A stretch of 64,000 nucleotides of DNA, from NCBI GenBank assembly GCA_019421865.1, contig JAHZEL010000022.1:62001-126000 (forward strand), in the 5' to 3' direction. The notes below the pieces were generated by a model. The model had not been told where the DNA came from. It did not search any database and saw only the letters and a program-made list of their open reading frames with translations. Shown here one piece after another: positions 15,447-24,902 of this stretch; position 1 is the stretch's first letter; each line of letters begins with the position of its first letter. This DNA comes from Desulfovibrionaceae bacterium (GTDB lineage Bacteria > Desulfobacterota > Desulfovibrionia > Desulfovibrionales > Desulfovibrionaceae). The translations under genes were made by a program, and so were the position numbers.

Positions 15447-16688
15447 TTACAGACCCGAACGTCTCAGGCGTTCCAGCGCCCCGTCGGTATCCGTGTCGGT
15501 ACCGAAGGCCGTGAGCCTGACGTAGCCTTCGCCGCACGGGCCGAAGCCGACGCCCGGCGTGCAGACCAGAGAGAGCCGGTCGAGCAGAAGATGGAAGAAG
15601 TCCCAGGAACCCATGCCGTCCGGCGTCTTCACCCAGATGTAGGGAGCGTCCACGCCGCCGCGGCAGACAAGGCCCAGCGCTTCGACGCCGCTTCTGATGC
15701 GGGCGGCATTGGCCATGTAGCCGCGGATGTCTTCCCGGATCTGGCGCTGTCCTTCGGGGGAGTACACGGCCTCGGCCGCGCGCTGCACGATGTAGGGGCA
15801 GCCGTTGTAGCGCGTGCTCTGGCGGCGCTTCCACATTTCGCGCAGGCTGATGCGGTCGCCGTCTACGCCGCGGGCGGTCACGCCGGCGGGAATGACGGTG
15901 AAGGCGCAGCGCAGACCGGTGAAGCCCGCGGTCTTGGAGAAGGAACGGCATTCCACCGCCACTTCTTCCGCGCCGGGAATCTCGAAGATGCTGTGCGGAA
16001 TGTCCGTGGCGTCGGGCCGGATGAAGCTTTCATAGGCGGCGTCGTAGATGATGAGCGAATCGTGACGCACGGCGTAGTCCACCCAGGCGGTGAGGGCACT
16101 TCGGTCCAGCACCGTGCCGGTGGGGTTGTTGGGGTAGCACAGATAGATGACGTCCGGCACATGGTCCTCATCGGGGAAGTCCGGCACGAAGTTGTTTCCT
16201 TCGGTGCAGGGCAGGTAGATGAGGTTGCTCCAGCGGTCGCCGAGCCAGGTGCCCGCGCGGCCGCACATGGCGTTGGAATCCACATAGACCGGATAGACCG
16301 GATCGGTGACCGCCACGCGGCAGGTCAGGGAAAAGAGTTCCTGAAGGGCGGAAACGTCGCACTTGGCACCGTCGCTGATGAAGATGTCGTCGGGGTCGAT
16401 GTTCACGCCGCGGGAGCGGTAGTCGTGTTCGGCGATGACCTTGCGCAGAAAGTCGTATCCCTGTTCCGGCCCGTAGCCGCGGAAGGAGGCGGTCTGCCCC
16501 ATTTCGTCCACGGCGCGGTGCAGCGCCTCGATGACGGCGGGAACGAGCGGACGGGTGACGTCGCCTATGCCGAGGCTGATGACCTTCCGTTCAGGATGCT
16601 GCTCACGGTGTCTGCGCACCTCTTCGGCCACGGCGGCGAAAAGATAGGAGCCGGGCAGGTCTTCATAGTGTTCGTTGCTGCGTATCAT
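15447..16688 (-). CDS. dapL: LL-diaminopimelate aminotransferase
   Basis: A 413-residue fold-type I PLP enzyme that converts tetrahydrodipicolinate to LL-diaminopimelate in one step with glutamate as amino donor. Landmarks include GIGDVTRPL, the ASFRGYGPEQGYDFLR segment, YPNNPTGT, YDAAYESFI and the PLP lysine in SFSKTAGFTGLR. Length fits DapL (about 410). It follows dapF with a four-base ATGA overlap and ends the operon. The glutamate it consumes is made by the gln/glt genes upstream in the same run. Confidence 0.95.
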   Translation of the reverse strand: MIRSNEHYEDLPGSYLFAAVAEEVRRHREQHPERKVISLGIGDVTRPLVPAVIEALHRAVDEMGQTASFRGYGPEQGYDFLRKVIAEHDYRSRGVNIDPDDIFISDGAKCDVSALQELFSLTCRVAVTDPVYPVYVDSNAMCGRAGTWLGDRWSNLIYLPCTEGNNFVPDFPDEDHVPDVIYLCYPNNPTGTVLDRSALTAWVDYAVRHDSLIIYDAAYESFIRPDATDIPHSIFEIPGAEEVAVECRSFSKTAGFTGLRCAFTVIPAGVTARGVDGDRISLREMWKRRQSTRYNGCPYIVQRAAEAVYSPEGQRQIREDIRGYMANAARIRSGVEALGLVCRGGVDAPYIWVKTPDGMGSWDFFHLLLDRLSLVCTPGVGFGPCGEGYVRLTAFGTDTDTDGALERLRRSGL

Positions 16689-17602
16689 AAGGCTGCTCCC
16701 TGTTCGTCATGGAGGAAAAAGGTTCCGGTAAAGGTGATGCGGGCCGGGCCGGTCATGAGAACGTGGCCGGAGTGGCGATCCCATTCGATGTCGAGACTGC
16801 CGCCCGGAAGTTCCATGTTCAGACGCCGCCCCGTGCGGCCGGTGAGCACGCAGGCCACGGCGGCGGCACAGGCGCCGGTGCCGCAGGCGAGGGTTTCTCC
16901 GGCGCCGCGTTCCCACACTCGCATGCGGGCATGGCTTTCGTCCAGAATCTGCACGAATTCGGTGTTGGTGCGTTCCGGGAACCACGGATGATGCTCAAAC
17001 TGCGGGCCGAGCACGGGAAGATCGAGGCTTTTTGTGTCGTCCACGAAGACGACGGCATGGGGATTGCCCATGTTCACGCCCGTGACGTGCCAGCGCTGCC
17101 CGGCAAGATCAAGGGGAACGTCGATGCAGGGTTCATCGTCGCCTGCGCCGTCGCCGGGCTGCACGGGAATGTTTTTCCGCGCAAGCTCGGGCCTGCCCAT
17201 GTTCACGCAGACGCGGAAGTCCTGTTCCTCTTCGCCTTTGAGGATGTGCAGGAGCTTCACGCCCGAGCGCGTTTCCAGCCGGATGACGGGCTTTCTGACA
17301 AGGCCGCGCTCCCAGACGAAGCGCCCCACGCAGCGGGAGGCGTTGCCGCACATGCCGGCTTCCGAGCCGTCGGCGTTGAACATGCGCATGGCCACGTCCG
17401 CGCTGTCCGGGTGTTCGGGCGGCAGAATGAGCACCAGGCCGTCCGAGCCTATGCCGAAGTGCCGGTCGCTCACGAGGCGGGCCAGCGCGGCGATGTCGGA
17501 TCCGGCGTTGCCGCGGTCGGGAAAGACCGGGCGGTCGAAGGCGTTCAGGTACACGTAGTCGTTGCCGCAGCCTTCCATCTTGATGAACGGTATTTCACGC
17601 AT
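16685..17602 (-). CDS. dapF: Diaminopimelate epimerase
   Basis: A 305-residue PLP-independent racemase that turns LL- into meso-diaminopimelate for lysine and peptidoglycan. It begins IPFIKMEGCGNDYVYLNAF, and both catalytic cysteines are present: GNASRC (usually GNGARC) and ACGTGACAAAV. The start at 17602 (MREIPFIK) overlaps the gltB stop by 8 bases and has GGAGAAG upstream; the frame runs to 17659 but only through gltB coding sequence. It overlaps dapL by four bases. Confidence 0.95.
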   Translation of the reverse strand: MREIPFIKMEGCGNDYVYLNAFDRPVFPDRGNAGSDIAALARLVSDRHFGIGSDGLVLILPPEHPDSADVAMRMFNADGSEAGMCGNASRCVGRFVWERGLVRKPVIRLETRSGVKLLHILKGEEEQDFRVCVNMGRPELARKNIPVQPGDGAGDDEPCIDVPLDLAGQRWHVTGVNMGNPHAVVFVDDTKSLDLPVLGPQFEHHPWFPERTNTEFVQILDESHARMRVWERGAGETLACGTGACAAAVACVLTGRTGRRLNMELPGGSLDIEWDRHSGHVLMTGPARITFTGTFFLHDEQGAAL

Positions 17603-20600
17603 GATGATCTTCTCCGGGAGTGTGAAAGACTTCTTCGGTGGCGGAGGCGGTTTCCGCATCGTGGGCCTGTTCCGCCTGACGGCGGAGGGCGTCTCTGTAG
17701 TCGAGGGGCATGACCTTGACGAAGAGCGGCAGGGAGGCGTCCCAGTTGTCGAGCAGGGCGGCGGCTCTGGCGCTGCCGGTGCAGGCGACGTGCTTTTCGA
17801 GCAGGGTGCGGAGCAGTCGGCGATCCTCTTCCTGCCACACGGATTCGAGATCCACGCTCTCGATGTTGCAGCGGTTCTGGAAGTGCTCGTCGGCGTCGTA
17901 CACGAAGGCCGTGCCGCCGCTCATGCCGGCGGCGAAGTTGTAGCCGGTGCGTCCGAGCACCACCACGGTGCCGCCGGTCATGTATTCGCAGCCGTGGTCG
18001 CCCACGCCTTCCACCACGGCGCAGGCGCCGGAATTGCGAACGGCGAAGCGTTCGCCGGCCTGCCCGCAGAAGTAGGCTTCTCCGGAGGTGGCGCCGTAGA
18101 GGGCCACGTTGCCGATCACGGCCTGATCGGCGGCCATGAAGCGGGCGCGGGAGGAGGGGCGCACGATGATGGTGCCGCCGCAGAGCCCCTTGCCCACGTA
18201 GTCGTTGGCGCTGCCGGCCACGTCCAGCCGTATGCCGGGAGCCAGGAAGGCGCCGAGGCTCTGCCCGGCATGACCGTGCAGATGGATGTTCAGACTGCCT
18301 TCGGGCAGGCCGCCTGCGCCGAAGCGGCGCACCACGCTGCCGGAAAGGCGCGTGCCTGCGGCGCGGTCGGTGTTGCGTATGCCGCCCTCGAAGAAGGCGA
18401 CGGAATTGGTCTGGTTCAGCACGGGCAGGGCCGCGCGCTCCAGAGCCAGTTCCAGATCCGTGGAGGGCGAGGGCGTATGGGTGCGCACGGCCGTGCGGGG
18501 CGAGTTCTGCGACGGGCAGGCCGTTACGCGGGAGAGGTCAAGCCCCGCCGCGCGGCCGGAACGACCGGTGCGCGGCACGAGCAGGTCGCTGCGGCCCGTG
18601 ATTTCCTCAAGGGAGCGGTAGCCGAGCGCGGCCAGATGACGGCGCACGTCTTCGGCCAGAAGGCGCAGGCAGTGCGCCACGTCCTCGGCGCTGCCCCTGA
18701 AGCGGCGGCGCATTTCGTCATCCTGCGTGGCGAGTCCCGCCGGGCAGCGGCCCTTCATGCAGTTCCTGCACATGACGCAGCCGAGGCTCACCATGAGCAG
18801 GGTGCCGAAGGCGAATTCCTCGGCGCCGAGCATGGCGGCCGTGACGATGTCGCGACCGGTGCGCAGAAGACCGTCGGTCTGAAGGGTGATGCGGTCGCGA
18901 AGGCCGGAGGCCTCAAGGGCCTGTCTGGTTTCGGCCAGGCCCGATTCCCAGGGCATGCCCACATGATGGATGGCGGAATGGGGGCTTGCGCCGGTGCCGC
19001 CGTCGTGACCGGAAATGACCACGCAGTCGGCTCCGGCCTTGGCCACGCCCACGGCCACGGTGCCCACGCCGCTTTCGGACACGAGCTTCACGGAGATGCG
19101 GGCTTCGGGATTGAGACGGCGCAGGTCGTAGATGAGCTGGGCCAGATCCTCGATGGAGTAGATGTCGTGATGCGGGGGCGGCGAAATGAGGGACACGCCG
19201 GGCATGGTGCCGCGCACGCGGGCGATGGTGAGGGTCACCTTGCAGGCGGGAAGCTGTCCGCCTTCGCCGGGCTTGGCCCCCTGGGCGGCCTTGATCTGGA
19301 TTTCTTCGGCATGCACCAGATATTCGGCCGTCACGCCGAAGCGGCCCGAGGCCACCTGACGCACGCGGGAGCGCACGTCATGCACGCCTTTTTCATCCAC
19401 GACGGGTTCGTTTCTTGCCGGATCCTCGCCGCCTTCGCCGCAGTTGGATACCGCGCCCACAAGGTTGCAGCCTTCGGCGATGGCGCGGTGGGCCTCGTCG
19501 CTGATGGCGCCGAAGGAAATGGCCGCGCCCACGAAGCGGCGCATGATGGAGGAGGCATCCTCCACGGCGTCGAGGGGCAGGGGCTGACGATCCGAGGCAA
19601 AGGTCATGAGCGAGCGCAGGGCGAAGACCGGATTCTCGGTGTCGTTGCAGAGCGACGTGAAGCGCTGCCAGGCCTGCGAATCCGCATCGGCGCGGGAGCG
19701 CACGGCCTCGTGCAGGGCGCGCACGGTTTCGGGGCCCCACACGCGGGGCGTGGAGGCGGGAGAGATCGTGGCGTTCCAGGCTCTCTCGTGGCGCAGCGAG
19801 GCGTCGCGGGCGATGGTGTCCAGTCCTTCGCCTTCCACGGCGCAGGCCGTGCCGGTGAAGTAGCGTTCCGTCACGTCGCGGGAGAGACCCGTCGCCTCGA
19901 AGGGCGCGGAACCGAGGAAGGAACGCAGCGTGGAGACGCCGAGACGGGCAAAGGCCTTGAGCATGCCCTTCTTGAGCGCGTTTATGTAGTGTTCCTCGGC
20001 GTCTTCGGGTTCAAGGGGAGCGCCGTCCTTCTTCAGGCGGCCGGCGGCGGCCAGTTCGCGCACCTTTTCCAGCGCGGCGTGGGGGTACACGGCGTTCACG
20101 CCGTAGCCCGCAAGTTCGGCCATGTGCATGACTTCGCAGGCTTCCGCGCTTTCGGCGATGATGCCGCAAAGATGCCGCAGGCCCCGGCGGATGAGGTGAT
20201 GATGAAGGCCGGAGCAGGCAAGCAGCGCGGGAATGGGTGCTCGGCCCGCGTTCATGGCGGCGTCGCTCACGATGAGCAGGGTGGCGCCTTCGGAAAGCGC
20301 CTTTTCGGCGTCGGCAAAGAGCCGGTCGAGGGCTTCTTCGAGATCCTTTCCGGTGCCGGGGGCGGGGAAGGTGGCATCCAGCGTGGCGGCGCGCACCGCG
20401 GCCTTCTTCGAGGCGCGTATGCGGCGCATGTCGCCCGCGGTGAGGAAGGGATGAGGCAGGCGCAGCATGGCGCAGCTTTCAGGCCGGGGATCGAGCAGAT
20501 TGCCTTCCCTGCCGGCGTAGCCCATGAGCGACATGGAGAGCTGTTCGCGGTAGGGGTCGATGGGCGGATTGGTCACCTGGGCGAAGCGCTGCCGGAACCA

Positions 20601-22133
20601 GTTGAACAGGGTCTGCGGCTCGTCGGAGAGGCAGGGCAGAGGATGGGTGCTGCCCATGGACGACACCGGTTCCTGCGCGTTTTCCGCCATGGGCACGAGC
20701 ACATTCCGCACCCAGGCGTCGTCGCATCCGGCAAGGCGCAGGCGCACGTCGAGAGGCGGAAGCGCTCTTTCCTTCGCTTCGCCGCCGTTCAGGTTCTCAA
20801 GGCGCACGGCATGCTTCTGAAGCCAGCGGCGCCACGGCTGTGAACGCACCACCTGTCCCTTGATTTCGGCATCGGGAGCCAGATGATGGCGCACGATGTC
20901 GGCCAGAATCATGCGTCTCGGCCGAAGCTGTCCGCGCTGCACCACGCGCTCTTCCGATTCGTCCACAATGCCGCTTTCCGAGCCGAGCACGAGCAGGCCG
21001 TCGCGGTTCATGGTCCAGCGGCAGGGGCGCAGACCGTTTCTGTCGAGCATGGCGCCCACGCGCCGCCAGCCGTCGGTGAACACGAGGCAGGTCGGGCCGT
21101 CCCAGGGTTCCATGAGGGCGGAGTGGTATTCGTAGAAGGCGCGCTTGTTGTCGCCCATGACGAAGGTGGATCCGAAGGGTTCGGGAATCATCATCATGAG
21201 GGCGTGGGTGAGATCGCGGCCGCCGCGCACGAGAAGTTCGAGCACGTTGTCGAGACTGCCGGAATCGGAGGTGAAGGGGCTGACCACGGGCAGCGCCTCG
21301 CGGAGCTTTTCGCCGAGAAGATCCGAGCCGAGCACGGCTTCGCGCACGCGCATGCGGGCCACGTTGCCGCGCAGCGTGTTGATTTCGCCGTTGTGCGCGC
21401 TCATGCGGAAGGGCTGCGCCAGCGGCCAGGCGGGCAGGGTGTTGGTGGAAAAGCGTTCATGGAACACGGCAAAGGGCGCCGCGCAGTCCGGTTCGCGCAG
21501 GTCGGCGTAGAATTCGCCGAGCCGCGAGCCTGCCAGCATGCCCTTGTACACGATGCTGCGGCAGGAGCAGCTTGCGAAATGAAAGTCGCGCGGATGCGCG
21601 CCTTCTTCGGTGAGAAGGCGCGACAGGGCGTTTTCCGTGAGATGGCGGGCCAGAAAGAGCAGGCGCTCGAAGGCGTCGCCGCCTTCCTCTCCAGAGGGAA
21701 GTTCCCTCTTGGGCAGAATGAGAAGCTGTTCCATGACGGGAAGCGTGTTCGCGGCCCTCTCATCAAGAATGGAGGCGTCCACGGGTACGCTGCGGCCGTC
21801 GGCAACCAGAAGGGCGCAGGAGGCGAAGATTTCGCGAAGCTTCTGCAGGCACAGATCCTTCAGCTTGTCGCTTCGGGGAAGAAAGAGCTGGGCGACGGCA
21901 AAGGGCGCGTCGGCGGCAATGTGCCACTGACGACGGAAGAAATCGTGCGGCAGCGGAAAGAGCAATCCTGCTCCATCACCGCTTTTTCCGTTGCCGCCGC
22001 CGCGATGGGCCATGCGCGCCATCGCTTCCAGAGACATGGTGATGACCTGTCGGCGGCTTATGCCGTCCAGATGGGCGACAAAACCCACGCCGCAGGCGTC
22101 GTGTTCTTCATAAGGATTGAAAAGTCCGTTCAT
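17595..22133 (-). CDS. gltB: Glutamate synthase, large (alpha) subunit
   Basis: A 1512-residue enzyme that makes two glutamates from glutamine and 2-oxoglutarate. The glutaminase domain begins after a short propeptide, with Cys14 as likely nucleophile (DACGVGFVAHLDG). The FMN domain has VSNCGEGGEDP and AQGAKPGEGGQLP and the 3Fe-4S cysteines CVMCRNCMKGRC. A C-terminal GXGXG-type beta-helix domain follows (GGTIIVRP, GGTVVVLG). Full bacterial length, unlike the split GltB found in some relatives. No gltD is adjacent, so the electron-donating subunit must come from elsewhere or be replaced. It lies 174 bases after glnA, with a strong hairpin between. Confidence 0.95.
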   Translation of the reverse strand: MNGLFNPYEEHDACGVGFVAHLDGISRRQVITMSLEAMARMAHRGGGNGKSGDGAGLLFPLPHDFFRRQWHIAADAPFAVAQLFLPRSDKLKDLCLQKLREIFASCALLVADGRSVPVDASILDERAANTLPVMEQLLILPKRELPSGEEGGDAFERLLFLARHLTENALSRLLTEEGAHPRDFHFASCSCRSIVYKGMLAGSRLGEFYADLREPDCAAPFAVFHERFSTNTLPAWPLAQPFRMSAHNGEINTLRGNVARMRVREAVLGSDLLGEKLREALPVVSPFTSDSGSLDNVLELLVRGGRDLTHALMMMIPEPFGSTFVMGDNKRAFYEYHSALMEPWDGPTCLVFTDGWRRVGAMLDRNGLRPCRWTMNRDGLLVLGSESGIVDESEERVVQRGQLRPRRMILADIVRHHLAPDAEIKGQVVRSQPWRRWLQKHAVRLENLNGGEAKERALPPLDVRLRLAGCDDAWVRNVLVPMAENAQEPVSSMGSTHPLPCLSDEPQTLFNWFRQRFAQVTNPPIDPYREQLSMSLMGYAGREGNLLDPRPESCAMLRLPHPFLTAGDMRRIRASKKAAVRAATLDATFPAPGTGKDLEEALDRLFADAEKALSEGATLLIVSDAAMNAGRAPIPALLACSGLHHHLIRRGLRHLCGIIAESAEACEVMHMAELAGYGVNAVYPHAALEKVRELAAAGRLKKDGAPLEPEDAEEHYINALKKGMLKAFARLGVSTLRSFLGSAPFEATGLSRDVTERYFTGTACAVEGEGLDTIARDASLRHERAWNATISPASTPRVWGPETVRALHEAVRSRADADSQAWQRFTSLCNDTENPVFALRSLMTFASDRQPLPLDAVEDASSIMRRFVGAAISFGAISDEAHRAIAEGCNLVGAVSNCGEGGEDPARNEPVVDEKGVHDVRSRVRQVASGRFGVTAEYLVHAEEIQIKAAQGAKPGEGGQLPACKVTLTIARVRGTMPGVSLISPPPHHDIYSIEDLAQLIYDLRRLNPEARISVKLVSESGVGTVAVGVAKAGADCVVISGHDGGTGASPHSAIHHVGMPWESGLAETRQALEASGLRDRITLQTDGLLRTGRDIVTAAMLGAEEFAFGTLLMVSLGCVMCRNCMKGRCPAGLATQDDEMRRRFRGSAEDVAHCLRLLAEDVRRHLAALGYRSLEEITGRSDLLVPRTGRSGRAAGLDLSRVTACPSQNSPRTAVRTHTPSPSTDLELALERAALPVLNQTNSVAFFEGGIRNTDRAAGTRLSGSVVRRFGAGGLPEGSLNIHLHGHAGQSLGAFLAPGIRLDVAGSANDYVGKGLCGGTIIVRPSSRARFMAADQAVIGNVALYGATSGEAYFCGQAGERFAVRNSGACAVVEGVGDHGCEYMTGGTVVVLGRTGYNFAAGMSGGTAFVYDADEHFQNRCNIESVDLESVWQEEDRRLLRTLLEKHVACTGSARAAALLDNWDASLPLFVKVMPLDYRDALRRQAEQAHDAETASATEEVFHTPGEDHHA

Positions 22134-22271
22134 TCGTCACTCCCGGGGAAGGCGGGTAGTTGGAGAAAAAGGTGTCCCTGCCGGACGATTCCCGGCAGGA
22201 GGAAGCGGCGGGTCGTCATGGCCGCCGCAGGGTGGGGCGTGTTCCGCCCGGCAGGGGCGTGTCCGGATGCC

Positions 22272-22301
22272 GGGCCTGTCGCCGGGGGAGACGACAGGCC
22301 C
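22272..22301 (-). promoter_or_regulatory. Strong intercistronic hairpin between glnA and gltB
   Basis: Ten-base perfect stem GGGCCTGTCG (22272-22281) with CGACAGGCCC (22292-22301), loop of ten. On the coding strand no T-run follows, so mRNA processing or protection of glnA mRNA is more likely than full termination. Confidence 0.6.
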
Positions 22302-22307
22302 TTTTCA

Positions 22308-24464
22308 TCAGTGCATCCAGAGCATTTCCGCGTAGGAGGGCAGAGGCCAGTGGTCGGCACAGATCATGCGTTCCAGCGCGTCGCAGTGTTCGCGGCAGCG
22401 CTGCATGGCGGGCAGCACGCCGTCGCGGGCGGCGCGGGCCGCGGCATGAAGGTCTTCGGCGCCGTGCAGCACGGCAAGGTTTTCTTCCAGGCTCGCGGCG
22501 GTCATGGCCAGCGCGGAGGCGTGCTGGCGAAGGGCGCTGAAGCGTTCCAGTTCGGGTTCGGCTTCGCCGAGCACGGCGCGGGTTCTGGTGACCAGATCGG
22601 CGGCTTCGCTCTGTTCGCGCAGGGCGGCGGGCAGCACGTGGGTGCGGATCATTTCCAGCATTACGGCGCCCTCGATGCTCACGCTCTTGGCGTAGTTGTC
22701 CAGCAGGATGTCCTGACGGGCGAGCATTTCGCGTTCGGAGAGCACGTTCTGGCGCAGGAACACGTTCATCACGTCCGGCGAGCTGTAGCGTTCCAGCGCG
22801 TCCACGGTGTTGGAAAGGTTGAGCAGACCGCGGCGTTCGGCTTCGACGGGCCAGGTTTCGGCGTAGCCGTTGCCGTTGAACACCACGTTCTGATGTTCGC
22901 GGAACAGGCGGGGCAGCAGTTCCTGCAGGGCGTCCTTCAGGCTTGCGCCTTCGCGCACGGCGGCTTCAAGCTGGGTGGCGATGTCGTCCAGCGCGCAGGC
23001 CATGGCCGTGTTCAGGGCGATGTTCACGGGCGCTATGGACTGGGAGGAACCCACCGCGCGGAATTCAAACTTGTTGCCCGTGAAGGCGAAGGGGCTGGTG
23101 CGGTTTCTGTCGGAAAGATCCACGGGCAGGGGCGGCAGGCTGGACACGCCGATTTCCATGAAGGCCGGGGCATTCTCGTGCTTCACGCCGTTCACGATGG
23201 TGTCGATGACGCCGGAGAGCTGCTCGCCGAGGTACACGGAAATGATGGCGGGCGGCGCTTCGTTGGCGCCGAGGCGATGATCGTTGCCCGCGCCGATGGT
23301 GCCGAGGCGCAGCACGTCGGCATGCCTGTGCACGGCGCGCAGCACGGCCGCGAGGAAGACCAGGAACTGGGCGTTGTCGAGAGGCGTCACGCCGGGATCG
23401 AGCAGGTTGTTGCCGTCGGAATCGCTGAGCGACCAGTTGTTGTGCTTGCCGCTGCCGTTCACGCCGGCAAAGGGCTTTTCATGCAGCAGGCAGACGAAGT
23501 CGTGGCGGGGCGCGATGTCGTGCAGCAGGTTCATGATGAGCATGTTGTGGTCGGAGGCGGTGTTGGCGTCTTCGAACACGGGCGCGATTTCAAACTGTCC
23601 GGGGGCCACTTCGTTGTGGCGGGTCTTGGCGGGAATGCCGAGACGGAACAGGGCGTCCTCCACGTCCTTCATGAAGGCCATCACGCGGGCGGGAATGGCG
23701 CCGAAGTAGTGGTCTTCCAGTTCCTGTCCCTTGGCGGGAGCCGTGCCGAGCAGGGTGCGGCCGCAGAGCAGAAGGTCGGGCCGGAGCGCGGCAAGACGGC
23801 GGTCGACGAGGAAATATTCCTGTTCGGGGCCGACGTTGGGCCGCACGAACGTGGCGCTTTCATTGCCGAACAGACGCAGGATGCGCAGCGCCTGATGCGA
23901 AAGCGCGGAAATGGAGCGCATGAGCGGAATCTTGCGGTCGAGGGCTTCGCCGGAATAGCTGTAGAACATGGTGGGAATGTGCAGCGTGCCGCCGATGACG
24001 AAGGCGGGAACGGTGGGATCCCAGGCCGTGTAGCCGCGGGCCTCGAAGGTGGAACGGATGCCGCCGGACGGGAACGAGGAGGCATCGGGTTCGCCGCTGA
24101 TGAGCATCTTGCCGGAAAATTCGCTGATCATGCGGCCGGAGCCTGCGGGCGTGAGGAAGGCGTCGTGCTTTTCGGCGGTGAGCCCGGTCATGGGCTGGAA
24201 CCAGTGGGTGTAGTGCGTGGCGCCCTTGGACATGGCCCAGTCCTTCATGGCGCAGGCCACGGTGTCGGCGATGGTGGGATCAAGGCGTTCGCCCCGGTCG
24301 AAGGTGGCCCTCAGCTTGCGGAACACGGGACGGGGAAGTCTCTTCTGCAGAACGTCGAGGGAAAAGACGTCGCAGCCGAAGATGGAGTCGATGTCGCTCG
24401 TGGGGGCGGGAAGGCTTCTGTGCGTGCCGGCGATTTCCTGTACGGCGTCGGTTCGTGCGGACAT
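22308..24464 (-). CDS. glnA: Glutamine synthetase type III
   Basis: A 718-residue GSIII (GlnN-type) enzyme that condenses ammonium and glutamate with ATP. Length and features are those of type III rather than the 450-470 residue type I. Recognisable parts are TGLTAEKHDAFLTP, the conserved GPEQEYFLVD metal-binding segment, RHNEVAPGQFEIAP, the His-rich HEKPFAGVNGSGKHNNWS and the RNRTSPFAFTGNKFEFR stretch. The adenylylation Tyr loop of type I is absent, so control probably comes through PII and transcription. The start MSARTDAV at 24464 has CAGGAG upstream; it follows glnB by 64 bases. Confidence 0.95.
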   Translation of the reverse strand: MSARTDAVQEIAGTHRSLPAPTSDIDSIFGCDVFSLDVLQKRLPRPVFRKLRATFDRGERLDPTIADTVACAMKDWAMSKGATHYTHWFQPMTGLTAEKHDAFLTPAGSGRMISEFSGKMLISGEPDASSFPSGGIRSTFEARGYTAWDPTVPAFVIGGTLHIPTMFYSYSGEALDRKIPLMRSISALSHQALRILRLFGNESATFVRPNVGPEQEYFLVDRRLAALRPDLLLCGRTLLGTAPAKGQELEDHYFGAIPARVMAFMKDVEDALFRLGIPAKTRHNEVAPGQFEIAPVFEDANTASDHNMLIMNLLHDIAPRHDFVCLLHEKPFAGVNGSGKHNNWSLSDSDGNNLLDPGVTPLDNAQFLVFLAAVLRAVHRHADVLRLGTIGAGNDHRLGANEAPPAIISVYLGEQLSGVIDTIVNGVKHENAPAFMEIGVSSLPPLPVDLSDRNRTSPFAFTGNKFEFRAVGSSQSIAPVNIALNTAMACALDDIATQLEAAVREGASLKDALQELLPRLFREHQNVVFNGNGYAETWPVEAERRGLLNLSNTVDALERYSSPDVMNVFLRQNVLSEREMLARQDILLDNYAKSVSIEGAVMLEMIRTHVLPAALREQSEAADLVTRTRAVLGEAEPELERFSALRQHASALAMTAASLEENLAVLHGAEDLHAAARAARDGVLPAMQRCREHCDALERMICADHWPLPSYAEMLWMH

Positions 24465-24528
24465 GGTTATGCTCCTGTAACAGAATGGGATAAGGGGGCC
24501 GGGCGCGGGGAACGCCCGGAACAGTCGA

Positions 24529-24867
24529 TCAGAGGGCGGCGGGACCGCGTTCCTTGGTGCGGATGCGCATGGCATCGAGCACGTCGTAGATGAAGATCTT
24601 GCCGTCGCCGGTGTGGCCGGTGCAGGCGGCGTCGTAGACGGCGTCGAGCACCTTGTCGAGGGCTTCATCGTGGATGACCACGTCGATGCGGATCTTGGGC
24701 AGGCAGTCCACTTCATAGGTGTTGCCGCGGTAGACTTCGGTGTGTCCGTGCTGGCGGCCGAAGCCCTGCACGTCGCAGTAGTTCATGCCGTGGATGCCGA
24801 TGTCGGAAAGGCGCTGCTTGACGTCCTCGAAGCGGGAGGGGCGGATGATGATTTCGAGCTTTTTCAT
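24529..24867 (-). CDS. glnB: Nitrogen regulatory protein PII
   Basis: A 112-residue PII signalling protein that senses ATP/ADP and 2-oxoglutarate and controls AmtB and glutamine synthetase. The N-terminus MKKLEIIIRP and the T-loop YRGNTYEVDCLPK are typical; the T-loop Tyr that can be uridylylated is present, with Asn-Thr in place of the usual Ala-Glu. The B-loop reads TGHTGDGKIFI. It lies directly after amtB (35-base gap), the linked glnK-amtB arrangement in reversed order, so it could equally be called glnK. Confidence 0.95.
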   Translation of the reverse strand: MKKLEIIIRPSRFEDVKQRLSDIGIHGMNYCDVQGFGRQHGHTEVYRGNTYEVDCLPKIRIDVVIHDEALDKVLDAVYDAACTGHTGDGKIFIYDVLDAMRIRTKERGPAAL

Positions 24868-24902
24868 GGGAAACTCCGGGCTGTGTCATGCGGGGAAGGA
24901 AA

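Noticed and set aside
17562..20843. A 1093-residue plus-strand open frame opposite gltB
   Set aside because: It is antisense to gltB, with no family features and the His/Gly/Ala-rich composition typical of a mirrored GC-rich gene.
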